DNA of 64,000 nt from Gracilaria gracilis (GCA_030374805.1 JARGSG010000237.1:62001-126000); one strand, 5' to 3'; shown: positions 49,601-59,322, counted from the first letter of the stretch. Numbers and translations are program-made. Notes: a model not told the origin generated them from the sequence alone.

Positions 49601-52167
49601 TCTAACCGACGCAAGGACCTGGATGGAGTGCCGAGCCTGCGCAACACAGGTGGTTGGATTGCACAAGACGGCGGGGAGCGAGAACGAAGTCGTTCGACAA
49701 AGGGAGACAAGGAGCGCCGCATACGGTGGGGAGCAGAGGGAGTAGGGCGGGTGCAATGAAGTGGAGAGGGAGAGCGACGACGCAGATGCAGCGGGGAGGG
49801 AGAACGACGACTGCGATACGGGGGGGAGAGAGAACGGCGGCTGCGATACGGGGGAGAGAGAGAACGGCGGTTGCGATACGGGGGAGAGAGAGAACGGCGG
49901 CTGCGGTACGGGGGGGAGAGAGAACGGCGGCTGCCATATGGGGGGGAGAGAGAACGGCGACTGCGATACGGGGGAGAGAGAGAACGGCGGCTGCGGTACG
50001 GCGGAGAGAGAGAACGGCGACTGCGGAGTGACGGAGATTGGGAAGGATAATTACGATATGGCGGGGGAGATCCACGGCTATGATATGAAGGGGAGCGAGA
50101 ACGTCGGAGACGTTGAGGTGGAGAATGAATACCTCGCACATGTCGCAATGGCGAACGAGAATACCGTCTCGACTGCGACGGAATATCGGAGCCCTTACGC
50201 CGCAGGGATGGACTGCGAGACCTGTCTCTGTGCCGCGGTGGGGAACGAGAACGAGCTTCATGAGGAGAAGGAGTGCGAGAACGACGACTTGGACGTAACA
50301 ACACAGAAGAATGGTGCCAATCTGATGACTTCGCAGGTGATGCACTACGACCTGTGCTTCGAGGCAAAGGCATGTCTATTCGTGACGATGTCCGGCGGAA
50401 AGAAAACGGTGAGGGTGAACGACGGCGACCAGGGGAACCGGCCTTTGTTCTGATTCTAGCTCTGGGAGATCTGCGCAGTGGTGTACGCGGTGGCGAAACT
50501 CGTCTCTGTGGTATGCGGAAAATTGGCGAAGGAGAAGAACTTCTCGTCATCAGCGGACCAGGCGGTGAGCGTGCGAGCATTGGCTTGGGTCTCACATTAG
50601 GGCGCAGGGGAGATTGTGCAGATGCTATGCGTCGAAGTGGAGGAGGACAAAGTAAACCTTCAGGTTTACGCGGTATAATGGGGGATGATCCCCGGGGTGC
50701 TGATCTTGTTAGGGGGATTGGATCCCTTGGGTTTGAAAGAGAAAGGGGGCGCATCTCTTCGACAGGGGGAGGTGGACATGAGGGCTTCTGTGGGGTTCTT
50801 GGTATTGGGGGGGATTTTGAGTCTGCTCTGGGACGTGGGGTTGGTTCTGAATCCAACTTAAGTCTAGTGTTAGGCTGTGAAACAAAAGCTTGGCCAACAT
50901 CTTTGGTCTTTTTCGGCAATGTGGGTACTTGCGCTGATTCACTTCGAGATGATACACTCTCGGAATGAACAATGTCGTGAGCAAGTGGGGGTGGTGGCGA
51001 GGTTTTCAGCAAAAGTGATCGAGGTCGTTTGCTTGGAGTTGATGGAGAGGCCGTGCGATCCCTCTTTCGAGAAGCAGGGGATGACTGCTTTAGCTGTGCG
51101 TTCTTCGTTAGTTTCAGCCGACTCCGAGATTTTGTTAGACCGAACGCAGCTAGTTTTGGGGCGGATGCTGTTCTCAATGCTCGCGGCATAAGGTCAGAGT
51201 GGGGAACCTGTTGTGGTTCTGCAGCATTCGATTCAAGGTGGCTTGGATGAGTCGGAGCTGTCGATTTTGAAGCGACGCTTGCAGAGGGCGGTTTACCAAG
51301 GGTGAACACTTCGTCGAACGAAGTGGGATTTTGAAATAATGTCCCTCTGGACGGAAGTGGGCTCTTCAGAATGCTCTGTTTGACGCCTTTTTCGTTTGCA
51401 GCAGCTTTCTGGTTGCTGCCTTCCCTTGAGTACGGTTGAAACGGCACAACGCGTAACTTTACCTTGTTCGGTTGCTCAATGTGAGGATCATCTCGCGTCT
51501 CCAGTGTTGCAGTTTGTGTTTGTTGTTGAGTAGCCGGTTTCAAACTGGAGGGAATGGCAAGTTGTCCATCTACTTGTAAGGACGATTGATCCGACGCTGC
51601 GCTTTTCAAAACGGGCTCGGTCTTGGTGGGGTTTGCCAAGAGGTGGGGTAGAGATTTTGCTATGAACGGTTTCTCTCCCTTGAGATGGAATCGAGGAACA
51701 GCCTTACCATGAGGCAGTTGTTTCGGACCTCCAAGCCGGGGCATTGGTCGAGATAGAGGCGACGTGTTTTGCTGATGTCGTACAGGAGGAAAGACGTTGA
51801 CTTGTTCCACCACGAGCGGTTCAAACTCGGGCTTCACACTCACACGCATCGCTTGCGAAGACGACGAACTAGTAGCACGGGCCGAGGTCGGCTTCCCGTC
51901 TAACGAAGTGTGTTGGGACGAAATACGAGAGGGCGAACTCGCGACGATTCGCTGTTGTGACGCCATCGTCCGCCTTCGTTTCGAAGTCGGTTGAAACGAA
52001 GTGACACGCGAAACATGCGACAAAGTACGGCTGGCATCACGTGTAGAAGACATGGTAGGCGTCGTCGGTGGCGTCAGACGCGTGACAGGAGGCTTAGCGG
52101 TGATTAAGACGGCCTCGGTCTTGTTGGGCGGCGGCGGCGGCGGCGGCGTGGAAGGAGCCTCAGCCAT
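46687..52167 (-). CDS. Large SP/RS-repeat protein with BED-like zinc finger
   Basis: 1826 aa from the ATG at 52167 (MAEAPSTPPPPPPP); the frame opens 9 bp earlier with TTG. Seen: Pro/Ser/Lys-rich disorder over the first 540 residues; an SR/SP block at about 540-870 with a decapeptide RSRRSLSPPY repeated about eight times (30-bp DNA units, 49790-50040); more disorder; then a Cys/His finger of BED style (GCKFCPLFG...RHLCSSHQRQW) near residue 1150; and a C-terminal folded part of about 400 residues, mainly helical, without a known domain (for example HLKEWRLLTTHIISARHARG). Known: RSRSP repeats bind splicing factors or RNA polymerase II regulators and are phosphorylated by SR kinases. Inferred: a nuclear splicing- or chromatin-linked protein. 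Confidence 0.7.
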   Translation of the reverse strand: MAEAPSTPPPPPPPNKTEAVLITAKPPVTRLTPPTTPTMSSTRDASRTLSHVSRVTSFQPTSKRRRTMASQQRIVASSPSRISSQHTSLDGKPTSARATSSSSSQAMRVSVKPEFEPLVVEQVNVFPPVRHQQNTSPLSRPMPRLGGPKQLPHGKAVPRFHLKGEKPFIAKSLPHLLANPTKTEPVLKSAASDQSSLQVDGQLAIPSSLKPATQQQTQTATLETRDDPHIEQPNKVKLRVVPFQPYSREGSNQKAAANEKGVKQSILKSPLPSRGTLFQNPTSFDEVFTLGKPPSASVASKSTAPTHPSHLESNAAEPQQVPHSDLMPRALRTASAPKLAAFGLTKSRSRLKLTKNAQLKQSSPASRKRDRTASPSTPSKRPRSLLLKTSPPPPLAHDIVHSESVSSRSESAQVPTLPKKTKDVGQAFVSQPNTRLKLDSEPTPRPRADSKSPPIPRTPQKPSCPPPPVEEMRPLSLSNPRDPIPLTRSAPRGSSPIIPRKPEGLLCPPPLRRIASAQSPLRPNVRPKPMLARSPPGPLMTRSSSPSPIFRIPQRRVSPPRTPLRRSPRARIRTKAGSPGRRRSPSPFSFRRTSSRIDMPLPRSTGRSASPAKSSDWHHSSVLLRPSRRSRTPSPHEARSRSPPRHRDRSRSPSLRRKGSDIPSQSRRYSRSPLRHVRGIHSPPQRLRRSRSPSYHSRGSPPPYRNYPSQSPSLRSRRSLSPPYRSRRSLSPPYRSRRSLSPPYGSRRSLSPPYRSRRSLSPPYRNRRSLSPPYRSRRSLSPPYRSRRSPSPLHLRRRSPSPLHCTRPTPSAPHRMRRSLSPFVERLRSRSPPSCAIQPPVLRRLGTPSRSLRRLETRSPMIHRKRSSKVLEIPTASFCNTQSHVPLAALPTEASAVCEKSAKITKEKTNSRPEPEEQGPAKPLRILTKQGATTNSSFRTRAQNLSTRRYEPKPRPAWMGRKANPIVSKEREAQPREEAVESSIIPLIPSNQLQESKNGLKSKSEALNVPGQGSSRHLAPIKEVRPTPGPVQEVRQVVSTLNANLIPRPLVSKGPSRPPLVPFDPFGPAPKAAGKSKTQRTDIRKNSQTKDEEPNDHKGTMTNSPNEPEIVEYLTDYGLHIIERDPSHLKVTWLGCKFCPLFGSSKRNKKYLMVFQRPFVTQSFIRHLCSSHQRQWDIYKHASREAKNKFFEGRTLPPDFLFSMRIAELKNGNSKLGEKTLEQQRIHDLLYEVKTDRVNEYRKVADEEAAENECRLAALEKSIPIALKSRSTPGRTQLTQQTEFKHIARDIEKEGLPYALKSRNALDSFSRQAENRRSTEAQARTVYLNLKKLYTPPDLCTRRYRGRVQEERHFPPDVPFVEIEERPFDAAEVIFHEEDPELNAGRQSEICSSQKLATNCVHRLPRIKNIPHNFRALHRWLSMFRYDLFDSEKDFRNSGSDGALEDRETQPQSIAEIAVLLGNCSHAGLNDNDAEADAKHGGDLDVSGLVLFYLLRGMCMGAIATLLKELSDSAKIKLVAKGKSVETLIHSIGNAIVVTSLKLTRSLTENQITAWGIALRTRVCSEIDGIEILLSMHLKEWRLLTTHIISARHARGAADVASKILDCICEDWRIRFVGVASEVPATNYKAKKMERIFFEELQELDGIDTNVLLVDSDLPIEARPIYAGVLVDMSEDEFWLLLEHHRSRLHHWFGDDMQLGKLKAQREILCSLYREQSYGTDECQETWPNSLKIRSLMNFAQVLSALWKQIDQPPTGCNEVGKVFDCQDNECIGLFCPNIERMYWARTLVNLVQEKKNCFSCLSLAPLGSQWASNWSNWGLNRSERG
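49790..50040. repeat. 30-bp coding tandem repeat (RSRRSLSPPY)
   Basis: About eight tandem 30-bp units, GAGAGAGAACGGCGGCTGCG then ATACGGGGGA on the plus strand, with single-base variants. They encode the SR/SP decapeptide of the minus-strand protein. The unit is well conserved at the DNA level, suggesting recent expansion. Confidence 0.8.
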
Positions 52168-53490
52168 ATTCGACAAGTGCGACGCTTAGGGGGGTCGCCG
52201 GCCAACGGCAAGACGGGCGACACGAACGCGAAGAAGCAGCGGGGCGGGTCATCCGCCGCGGGTGGGTGATTGCTTGCAGGAACGGCACTTACCGACTTGT
52301 GGCTGTGCGCCATGGCTGCCACCCTGCTTTTTGGCTGTTTTCAAGTGTGCGCGTGTCGACGCGTACGAAGGTAAGAGGGCTAATGGTAACGGGAATAGAT
52401 CCGGGACGCGTCCAGATCAAACTAAACTTAATGCCCCAGCCTGCGTGGCGCTGGGGCGCCGCCATGGACGCTATCGCTCGTCGTCGCGTACAGGCGCTCC
52501 AGGCGGGCGGCTGCTCCGCGCTGTCTTCCTCCGCTGTCGACACGCCCCGTCAGAGACCTGCGTGCGGAGAGTCCGCTCTCCAACCCCCAGATTGTAATGC
52601 ATTGTGAGGCTGCGCCCCACCGATGAGCCGTCAAGCCGTTCTGTATTGGTTGTGGCTGTGGCTGTTCCACTAAAGTGTTTCCAGCCTGCTTGGAGCGCTT
52701 GCAGCGACGGCTTCACCTGTGGTTTCAATTCGTGTTCGTTTGTGGGCTTTCGAATCCACCTCCTCATGGCTTGGAACCTGGTTCGGGGTAGGCCTCTTAC
52801 TGATTATGTGTTGTCCTCGTGTTTATTCCGCCACTATGCTGCATCCATCTCAGCACAAGCCGCTATTGAGCCGCTCCAATTGCACCACTCTCACTAGTCC
52901 GATACGTTGATTAGAACATCTTCACGTCATGAGTCTCCCCCACGGTGCTCGAATATTTGTCACAGCCTCTGCGGCTAACGTCGTCCCTACACCGCAGCAG
53001 GATCCCTCGTCACCGTATCGCTAGCCTTCGAATGCGTCCAACTTTTCACGACGCATTCACTCAAAAGCGTCAACGCTGAATTCTTACTGTTCTTTTCTGC
53101 AACTACCCACCAATGAAATCCATCAATGTACAAATTCCTCCAGTGCCCACCCCGTGGTAAGTTGCGTTAACTTCGTCGTCGTGTTCCGTGGGATACTCAA
53201 ACTGCCGGTCATGTGTTTGGTCCACACATCATTTGATAATTCTCACGGTTACCTATTACTTTCTTGTCGCGTATACTGTCATGAATTTCCATTCCCTGAT
53301 GTTGAGCCGCTTTGTTCAAATACTGTTCTCCACACCTTGCTTGATCTCTTTCTCAGCAGCTCCTTTAGCCACGGCGGTGTGTTTGCTTTCCAAGTTTTAG
53401 TACGTGCTATCCGTTCTCGAACGTGCACTCGAACTTTTTGATCCGTTCAACAAACATTCTCCAACGTATGCCCATCCTGTCTTCTGCACC
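52168..53490. other. Divergent intergenic region, 1.3 kb
   Basis: Should carry the promoters of the RS-repeat gene (left) and the glycosyltransferase-like gene (right). A strong minus-strand donor (GTAAGT) follows a short Met-start segment MAAMAHSHKS near 52290-52322, but I found no acceptor that joins it in frame to the downstream gene, so a noncoding first exon is only a possibility. No other element. Confidence 0.4.
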
Positions 53491-54333
53491 ATGTTTCCGA
53501 AGTCTTTCAAGCTTGCTCAACGGTCCAGAATCGGTGTTGCTAATTTGGTTCCGTACTTCATCCTGGTTGCGTTCCCAATTGCCCTCATTCTCAAAGATGG
53601 TTTGATTTCGCCGACCCCCTTTGTCCTAAATCGCTTCTACAGACAGAAACCCTACCTCAATGTTATTACGCTGATATACGGCCAGGAGAACGATCATGTT
53701 AACATTGCTCATAACTGCCGTGTCATCTCTAAAACACCTCACAAATTCTTCATCCACACTGATGATATATCTCAACCGTACTGCACCGTTTGTCAATGCG
53801 TTCGCTACGATCTTTTCCAATGCCCATGTCCTACTGGTTCAGACGGTTGCAAATTGAAGAATCCTTGCGAGAAGGTTGAATTTCTGATACAAAGTTTGAA
53901 CACGTATGGTTCGTTCTTGTTTCTTGACAACGATCTGTTGATCATGAAACCAGAGTTTCTGGATCATATGCTGCAGCGATCCCGAGCACATGACTTTCTT
54001 GCGTCGTATGCACATCAAACCGTCAACTCAAGCAGGTATTTAAGAAACTTTAATAGCGGACTCATGTTCATTCGTCGTGTGCCAGGTGTGGATTACAACT
54101 TATTGAGAGCCTCGCTTTACTTTCATAAGCTGGAACAAGACCAAGGCATTGTTAGCGACTTTTTCCAGAAGATGTATACAAACTGGGATTCCTTGTCTTG
54201 GAAGTGGCACTGTCGAAGCTTGAAACGGACAAATCAGGATGTTCCCCCGGAGAACTGTTATACAATTCATGACCGAAGCGAAGTGGGAGGTTTACTGAAA
54301 GAGATAAACGAGACACGGCTTACAATTCCGTAG
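53491..54333 (+). CDS. Type II membrane glycosyltransferase-like protein (GT-A, DxD)
   Basis: 280 aa from the ATG at 53491, which has a good CACCATG context; the frame opens earlier with GTG. Seen: a short basic N-terminus, a membrane anchor (VPYFILVAFPIALIL), then LNVITLIYGQENDHV, a Cys cluster (CTVCQCVRYDLFQCPCPTG and on), FLFLDNDLLIMKP with the metal-binding DND, and NFNSGLMFIRRV as in GT8-like transferases. QDQGIVSDFF and WKWHCRSL follow. Known: type II GT-A enzymes add sugars in the Golgi using Mn2+ held by DxD. Inferred: a Golgi glycosyltransferase for wall polysaccharide or glycoprotein. The family is not exactly identified; the Cys cluster is unusual and may be disulfide-bonded. Confidence 0.7.
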   Translation: MFPKSFKLAQRSRIGVANLVPYFILVAFPIALILKDGLISPTPFVLNRFYRQKPYLNVITLIYGQENDHVNIAHNCRVISKTPHKFFIHTDDISQPYCTVCQCVRYDLFQCPCPTGSDGCKLKNPCEKVEFLIQSLNTYGSFLFLDNDLLIMKPEFLDHMLQRSRAHDFLASYAHQTVNSSRYLRNFNSGLMFIRRVPGVDYNLLRASLYFHKLEQDQGIVSDFFQKMYTNWDSLSWKWHCRSLKRTNQDVPPENCYTIHDRSEVGGLLKEINETRLTIP

Positions 54334-55274
54334 ATGAAGCGTGAATGATATCGCACAGTGTTTCAAGCTTCACGAGCGTAGGTAGCAAACAAAACTATAC
54401 GAAGGACTGCAGTAACTTATTAAGCTCTCGGTAACGTGCAATGAAATCGAAGGGGTATATTCTGCATCGCATTCAGTTTGACAGCTTGGTAATTGCATAT
54501 CGAGAATCTGATCAGCGCTTATTCTGCTTTTCTTCTGTGTCCCAAGCTTCGCTGGCTTGAGGTAAAGATTTCATTTCTCTAACCAAAATGTAACGTGCAT
54601 CTGGCCTCCCGGAAAGCTAGTTTGCAATCGGGTTCGAGTTAACAGAACCGATAGCACTTTGGCGTAGGAGAGGCACAACGCGAACAATGCGAACCTAAGC
54701 CATCATCTAACTCTACCGGGTTTCTTCTTTTATAACAAGGACATCAACCTTCAATTACTAGGTTGAAGTCAATGCTAATGCCTGGTTTCGATTCTACAAA
54801 GTACAGGAGATATGTCACTTTGCCTTACCCTCGACTCCCATGCTGGGTGCTGTAAATTCGACTACGGCAGCTTCGAACTCAAAGAATACAAGATCGTTAA
54901 CATATCGTTTACCATTTACCCCTGATACGCATTATGCCGGCATCTGGGAATAACATGACCCCAAACGCGACTGTCGTTGCCTGGTCAGCAGCATGTGAAT
55001 AACGCTTGTGTGCACAAAGAGGGCATGCCAGTTTACCCCAGCTTTCATTCTTACTCGGTATGAACTAGACTTGTTGCGGTTACAGAAACAAGGCTTCAGT
55101 AGTTCGGATATACCCGAATCTTTGAACAATATCACTATGTTTGTCGCTGTCATAAAACTGGATGTGACTGCGGCTGGAGAAGTTCTTGCCTCCCTTCGGA
55201 AATAAGGATTATCTCAAGACAATCTCAAAGCTCGGGACCTCACTTGCCTACAGTGTAACGTTCGCTACAACGAA

Positions 55275-55296
55275 CGTTAGCCCTCTTTCCGTTGTA
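55275..55296. repeat. Copy of dispersed repeat (CGTTAGCCCTCTTTCCGTTG)
   Basis: Close to the 44141 copy (GTTAGCCCTCTTACCGTTGG), with one substitution in the shared stretch. It abuts an AACGTTCG/CGAACGTT inverted repeat. Confidence 0.5.
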
Positions 55297-55637
55297 TATT
55301 ACAGTTACAACAGTCCCGTAATTGAGGATTGGCTCTCACGGCAAGGAGGAAATCTCTCTCAAGCACAACGGCATATCTATTCCCGCAACCCTTCAAGAGT
55401 CATCAGGCGGCGCTGTCAGCCTTGACTTGTCACTTTGATGAATGACTTCTGTTCCCAGAGTTGGATGTGATTATCAGGGGCAACAATAATGTGAACATGC
55501 CGCCGACAACGTGTCTAAGTGTGGGGCTATGGTTCAGGGTTGTGCCAGGCAGCAGCTTAGCAAGTTGGCAACACATTTGTCGCCGGCCATGGAAGATCCT
55601 TGTTTGGGAATCAAACCAGGTTTCCAGGCGCGTGTGC

Positions 55638-55668
55638 GTTAACGCTACCCCTCTTACCCTTGGTAGTA
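55638..55668. repeat. Copy of dispersed repeat (AACGCTACCCCTCTTACCCT)
   Basis: Reads GTTAACGCTACCCCTCTTAC then CCTTGGTAGTA. Shares GTTAACGyTACC and TTACCCTTGG with the 11114 palindrome and CTCTTACCsTTGGTAG with 44141. Confidence 0.55.
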
Positions 55669-56309
55669 CGTTGGTGAATGAATGTTAACGGAATGCAAAT
55701 CCCTTCTTTGAAACACATCCGTTAGTAGTGATCAAAAAAAAGCAATATCCGTAATTGTGCAGCTGTGTATGGGAAGGAGTACGACGGTACAAATTGCAGG
55801 TCTAGTTTGAAGGAGGGAATCGAAGAAATACAATGAGGCTCATCCGTGGTTTCTCATAGTACCGTCGGTACCGGGAGAGATTATTAAGAGGATGTGGCGA
55901 TCCTTTCGCGCATGAAACAATGCCCCAGAAACACTAGCACTCTGTAAATCACACACCGCATGTATGCTTGTCACAGTGACACAGGCGATGCAGACAAGGG
56001 TGAATCTCTCGATATCGCTCTTGAACGTACGTTTAAAACTAAAACAAAGATCTACAAACGCTCGTAAGCGCACCGGCTTGGCTGTACAACCAATCTCTCT
56101 TGCAACAAAAAAAACACACGCAAGGGAGAGAAGCCATCTACATTGACCAACCACCAATAAAGGACTATACAAATGAGTGCTAACGGTTTTGGATGATAAG
56201 CGACTGTGCACAACGCCATGCATCCAAAGCGAACACAGCAAAAGAAAGGAAAGGGCTTGAACAAAGACGAACCCACTGCAAGCGGCTTGCAAGCGAGCAA
56301 AGCACGCAT

Positions 56310-57674
56310 TCAATCATGCATAGCTGTATCTTCTACTTTTCGTGAAGTGTGGCCTTCATTCTCATTCTTGTTGTATTGTCTCATGATGTCTTCAGGTAGA
56401 GTAGGCCCTCTTTGTATCCCTTGTTGGGCAATACGTCTTTCATGCTGGCTAATGCACAACTCCTGCATAGCGTGAGGTGGCAGTGTCTTACCGCCGACAG
56501 TAGCGGCATGACGTTGGTTGTCCATAGCCGCTGCAAATCCCATGGCTGGGCTTCTCATGTCGTATACGGGACCATTGCCGAACAGCTCGTCCCGTTTCTC
56601 CGGATGATAAAACAGGATCTCCTCCAACAACTCATGGCGGATATAGAGCAAACTCTCTTTATCGGTCATATTAATACGTTTCTCAAAGTCAAACTCCTTT
56701 TCACTGAGAGCCTGCGGTCTGCCGCCAAATCCCATCGGATCTCTCCATTCCTTGAAGTAATCAAACATAAGCGCTTCTCTAGCGGACAAGCGTTTATCCG
56801 GGTCAAACTGCAGCATACCCTCAATGAGCTTGAACGCCTGAGGATCGGTGCCTTCCGGAAAGATGGCCGGGATGTTGGCGGCACTCTTCTGGCGGGCGTC
56901 GCGTAGAAAATCCTGCGCCTTGTGACTGCGAAGCTTGCGAATGCTGTCGGGAGTGGGGGTGCCGGTGAACTCGGTGATCTGACGCAATTGATCGAGCTCA
57001 TCATTGCCCGGGAACAAGGGTCGTCTCAACAGCATCTCGGCAAAGATGCAGCCGGCGGACCACACGTCGATGGCGGAGCCGTAATTATTGGCCTGCGGCA
57101 TGATGAGTTCGGGCGCTCTGTACCAGCGGGTGGCGACGTAGTCGGTCCACAGCACCATGTCGGAGTCGTTCTCCGCGCGAAAAGCGGCGCGAGCGAGGCC
57201 AAAGTCACAAATCTTGAGGCTGCAGCGGCTGTCGACGAGGATGTTGGACGGCTTCAAGTCGCGGTGCAGCACGCCGGCGGCGTGCAGGTACTGGATGCCT
57301 CTGAGCAGCTGGAACATGAGGTACTTGATATTGGCGGCGTTCAATGGGGCAGAGGACATGATGACCCTGGACAAGTCGCAGGGCATGAGCTCGAAGACGA
57401 CGAAGGTGTCATTGAATCGATCGCGATCAGAAGGGACAAGAATATCCTTTATCTCGATGACGTTGTCATGGCCCCTGAGCAACCTGAGAAACTTGAGCTC
57501 GCGCAGGATGCGGGTGGCCATGGGGTAGGTATCCAAGACGCGCTTGATGCGCTTGACAGCGACCTGCTGGTCGGTAACGACATCCTGGGCGGAGGCGACG
57601 ACGCCATAGGCGCCCTCGCCAATGACCTGCGTCAAGCGGTAGCGATTGGCCAACAACGGGCCGTCATGGGCCAT
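56310..57674 (-). CDS. MAP kinase with TDY activation loop
   Basis: 454 aa from the ATG at 57674 (MAHDGPLLANRYRL); the frame opens at 57716 with TTG. Seen: IGEGAYGVVASA, VAVKRIK with Lys41, GVLHRDLKPSNILV, CDFGLARA, the activation loop DMVLWTDYVATRWYRAPEL (T177-D178-Y179), the MAPK-specific RGIQYLHAAG, and a C-terminal EFDFEKRINMTDKESLLYIR with EEILFYHPEK. Known: Thr and Tyr of TxY are phosphorylated by a MAPK kinase; TDY is the variant of plant group D MAPKs and ERK8-like kinases. All catalytic residues are present. Inferred: a cytosolic or nuclear signalling kinase. It sits at the edge of the GC-rich segment. Confidence 0.94.
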   Translation of the reverse strand: MAHDGPLLANRYRLTQVIGEGAYGVVASAQDVVTDQQVAVKRIKRVLDTYPMATRILRELKFLRLLRGHDNVIEIKDILVPSDRDRFNDTFVVFELMPCDLSRVIMSSAPLNAANIKYLMFQLLRGIQYLHAAGVLHRDLKPSNILVDSRCSLKICDFGLARAAFRAENDSDMVLWTDYVATRWYRAPELIMPQANNYGSAIDVWSAGCIFAEMLLRRPLFPGNDELDQLRQITEFTGTPTPDSIRKLRSHKAQDFLRDARQKSAANIPAIFPEGTDPQAFKLIEGMLQFDPDKRLSAREALMFDYFKEWRDPMGFGGRPQALSEKEFDFEKRINMTDKESLLYIRHELLEEILFYHPEKRDELFGNGPVYDMRSPAMGFAAAMDNQRHAATVGGKTLPPHAMQELCISQHERRIAQQGIQRGPTLPEDIMRQYNKNENEGHTSRKVEDTAMHD

Positions 57675-58098
57675 AGCGGCAGTAGCGGCGGCGGGGGGAG
57701 GAGAACGGCACGGCAAGCGGGATGTGGGGAAGGGGGGGGGGGGGGGGGAGGGGGGAGGTGGGGAGGGGAAGGAGGGGAAGGAGGGAGGTGCAGCACAGCA
57801 GCAAACTCACGGCGCGGAAGCGGAAGAGCGAGCGCGTGAAGCGGCGACGTTTAAGGCGGCAGGGGGGGCCGGGGGCGGGGGGTGGGCGGAAGGCGGCGCC
57901 ACAGCACACACAGCGCGGCGCGCTGCAAAAGAAAGCGCCACGCCACGGGCGCAGCGCAGCGGCGCGCGGCGCGTGGCATCCGACGCTGCCAGCAGCGCAC
58001 GGCGGCGGCGCGCGCGCGCGCGCCAACCAGCGCGGCGTAGACGTAAAGTGTAGATAGCCGTAAGCGCGCGTCAGCGCGTCAGCGCGTCAGCGCGTGAT
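57675..58098. other. GC-rich spacer with poly-G and 8-bp tandem repeats
   Basis: 424 bp. Contains a run of 17 G (57732-57748), G-rich blocks to about 57780, and about four copies of GCGCGTCA (58067-58098) abutting the end of the zinc-protein gene. Its frames are low complexity. Acts as MAP kinase upstream region. Confidence 0.55.
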
Positions 58099-58852
58099 TC
58101 ACAGCAGACGCGTGGTGGACGGCAGCGCACGCGCAGCGCGCGCAGCGCGCACGGCGTCGCACGCCTCGCGCATGGCGCCCAGACACGCGCGCAGCGCCTC
58201 CACGTCGCGCACCTGCGCCAGCCGCTCTCTGACGGAGCGCAGCGCTCGCGCGGCCGCCTGCTCGGCGCGCCGCAGCTCCTCGTCCACGCACAGCAGCGAC
58301 TCGTCGCCGCCGCCGTCGGCGCCGGCGGCGCCCGTCAGCGTGGCCAGCTGCGCGCCGTCCATGCGGCGCGCGCGGCGCAGCTGCGCGTCGGCGCTGTCGG
58401 CGGCGGCGGCGCGCGGCGCTCGTACGCGCCGCCGCTCCGCGCCGCGCTCCACCTGCACCAGCGACGTCTCCGCGCTGAGGCGGTCGCCGCGCACCGCCTC
58501 CAGCCGGCTCACGCTCAGCTCGCGGTTGGCGCGGCTCAGGATGGCGGCCGCGTCGTCGTCGGCGTGCTCTGCGCGCTCTGCGCGCTCTGCGCGCTCGCCT
58601 TCGTTGCACAGCACGCACAGCACGGCGCCGTCGCGCGGCGCGCGCATGAGCGGCGTGCCGCACACTGAGCACGCGCGGTTGAGCATGGTCCAGCCCTGCA
58701 GCAGCTTGTCGCCCAGCGCCGCGGACGCCGCCGCCGCCTCGGCGCCGTCTGTCGCGGCGGTGCCGGCCGGCGTGGCCGCTACGTCAGCGTCAACGTCGGC
58801 GGCGTCGTCTGTGGGCGGCGGCGACGTGGTGGTGTGCGGCATGTCGCCGTTC

Positions 58853-58937
<85 letters not shown>

Positions 58938-59322
58938 AGCAGCTGCAGCGGCGGCTGCGTGACCACGTCGGCGCGGCAGTTGCAGCACACCACTCTTCCC
59001 TGTCGCGAGCGCGCGAGCGGCATGTTACAGCTTGCGCGCGGGCACGTCTCGGCCACTGCGCAGGAGAGAGAGAGAGAGAGAGAGAGAAAGCGGTAGCGGT
59101 TAGAGTACAGCGTTGGAGAGCGTGCGATTGTGCGAGGAGCGGGAGCTACTTACGCATGGTCCAGCCCTCGAGCAGAAGGCGCGACAGACGTTGCACGCTG
59201 GCGTCCGATTGATCGGAACGATCGGCCATCTGCGACGGCTCGCGCTGCGGGGGGGACGACGGCGGCGCGCGCGCTTCGGACGGAGCGTCGGACGACGACG
59301 GCGGCTGCTTGGACACAACCAT
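58099..59322 (-). CDS. Double ZNRD2/SSSCA1-type zinc protein, two exons, frame break in a GC repeat
   Basis: Exon 1 59154-59322 (ATG at 59322, MVVSKQPPSSSD...) and exon 2 from 59055. The 98-nt intron (GTAAGT...TGCGCAG, with a CT repeat tract) restores EGWTM-LAETCPRASCNMPLAR and GRVVCCNC. This is the p27/SSSCA1 zinc ribbon (cf. human YRMLGETCADCGT...YCVAC). A second copy lies downstream: LGDKLLQGWTMLNRACSVCG...GAVLCVLCNE, about residues 75-115 of the distal part. Between them is an Ala-Pro repeat encoded by (GCGGGC)n; one unit has an extra G near 58891, so the two domains are in different frames. Taken literally the protein ends at 58790. Probably a repeat-length assembly or sequencing error, or a real truncation. 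Known: ZNRD2 family function is poorly defined (centromere/tankyrase-linked). Confidence 0.65.
58853..58935. repeat. (GCGGGC)n hexamer repeat with one irregular unit
   Basis: About 13-14 units encoding Ala-Pro on the minus strand. An extra G at about 58885-58891 shifts the frame between the two zinc domains. Confidence 0.8.
59063..59088. repeat. (GA)n dinucleotide repeat in an intron
   Basis: About 12 GA units on the plus strand, read as the CT-rich polypyrimidine tract just before the acceptor at 59056 of the zinc-protein gene. Confidence 0.75.

Larger units (their letters stand above)
54334..56309. other. Convergent intergenic region, 2 kb, with two repeat copies
   Basis: Between the convergent glycosyltransferase-like and MAP kinase genes. 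Holds dispersed-repeat copies at 55275-55296 and 55638-55668 and an inverted AACGTTCGCTACAACGAACGTT at about 55257-55278. Frames up to 157 aa (55840-56313, -) have no domain. Confidence 0.4.

Noticed and set aside
49602-50345. Long frames across the 30-bp repeats
   Set aside because: Shadow frames of the RS-repeat coding array; periodic translation without other support.
58094-59212. 372-aa plus-strand frame
   Set aside because: Ala/Arg/Ser/Gly low complexity antisense to the double zinc-domain gene.
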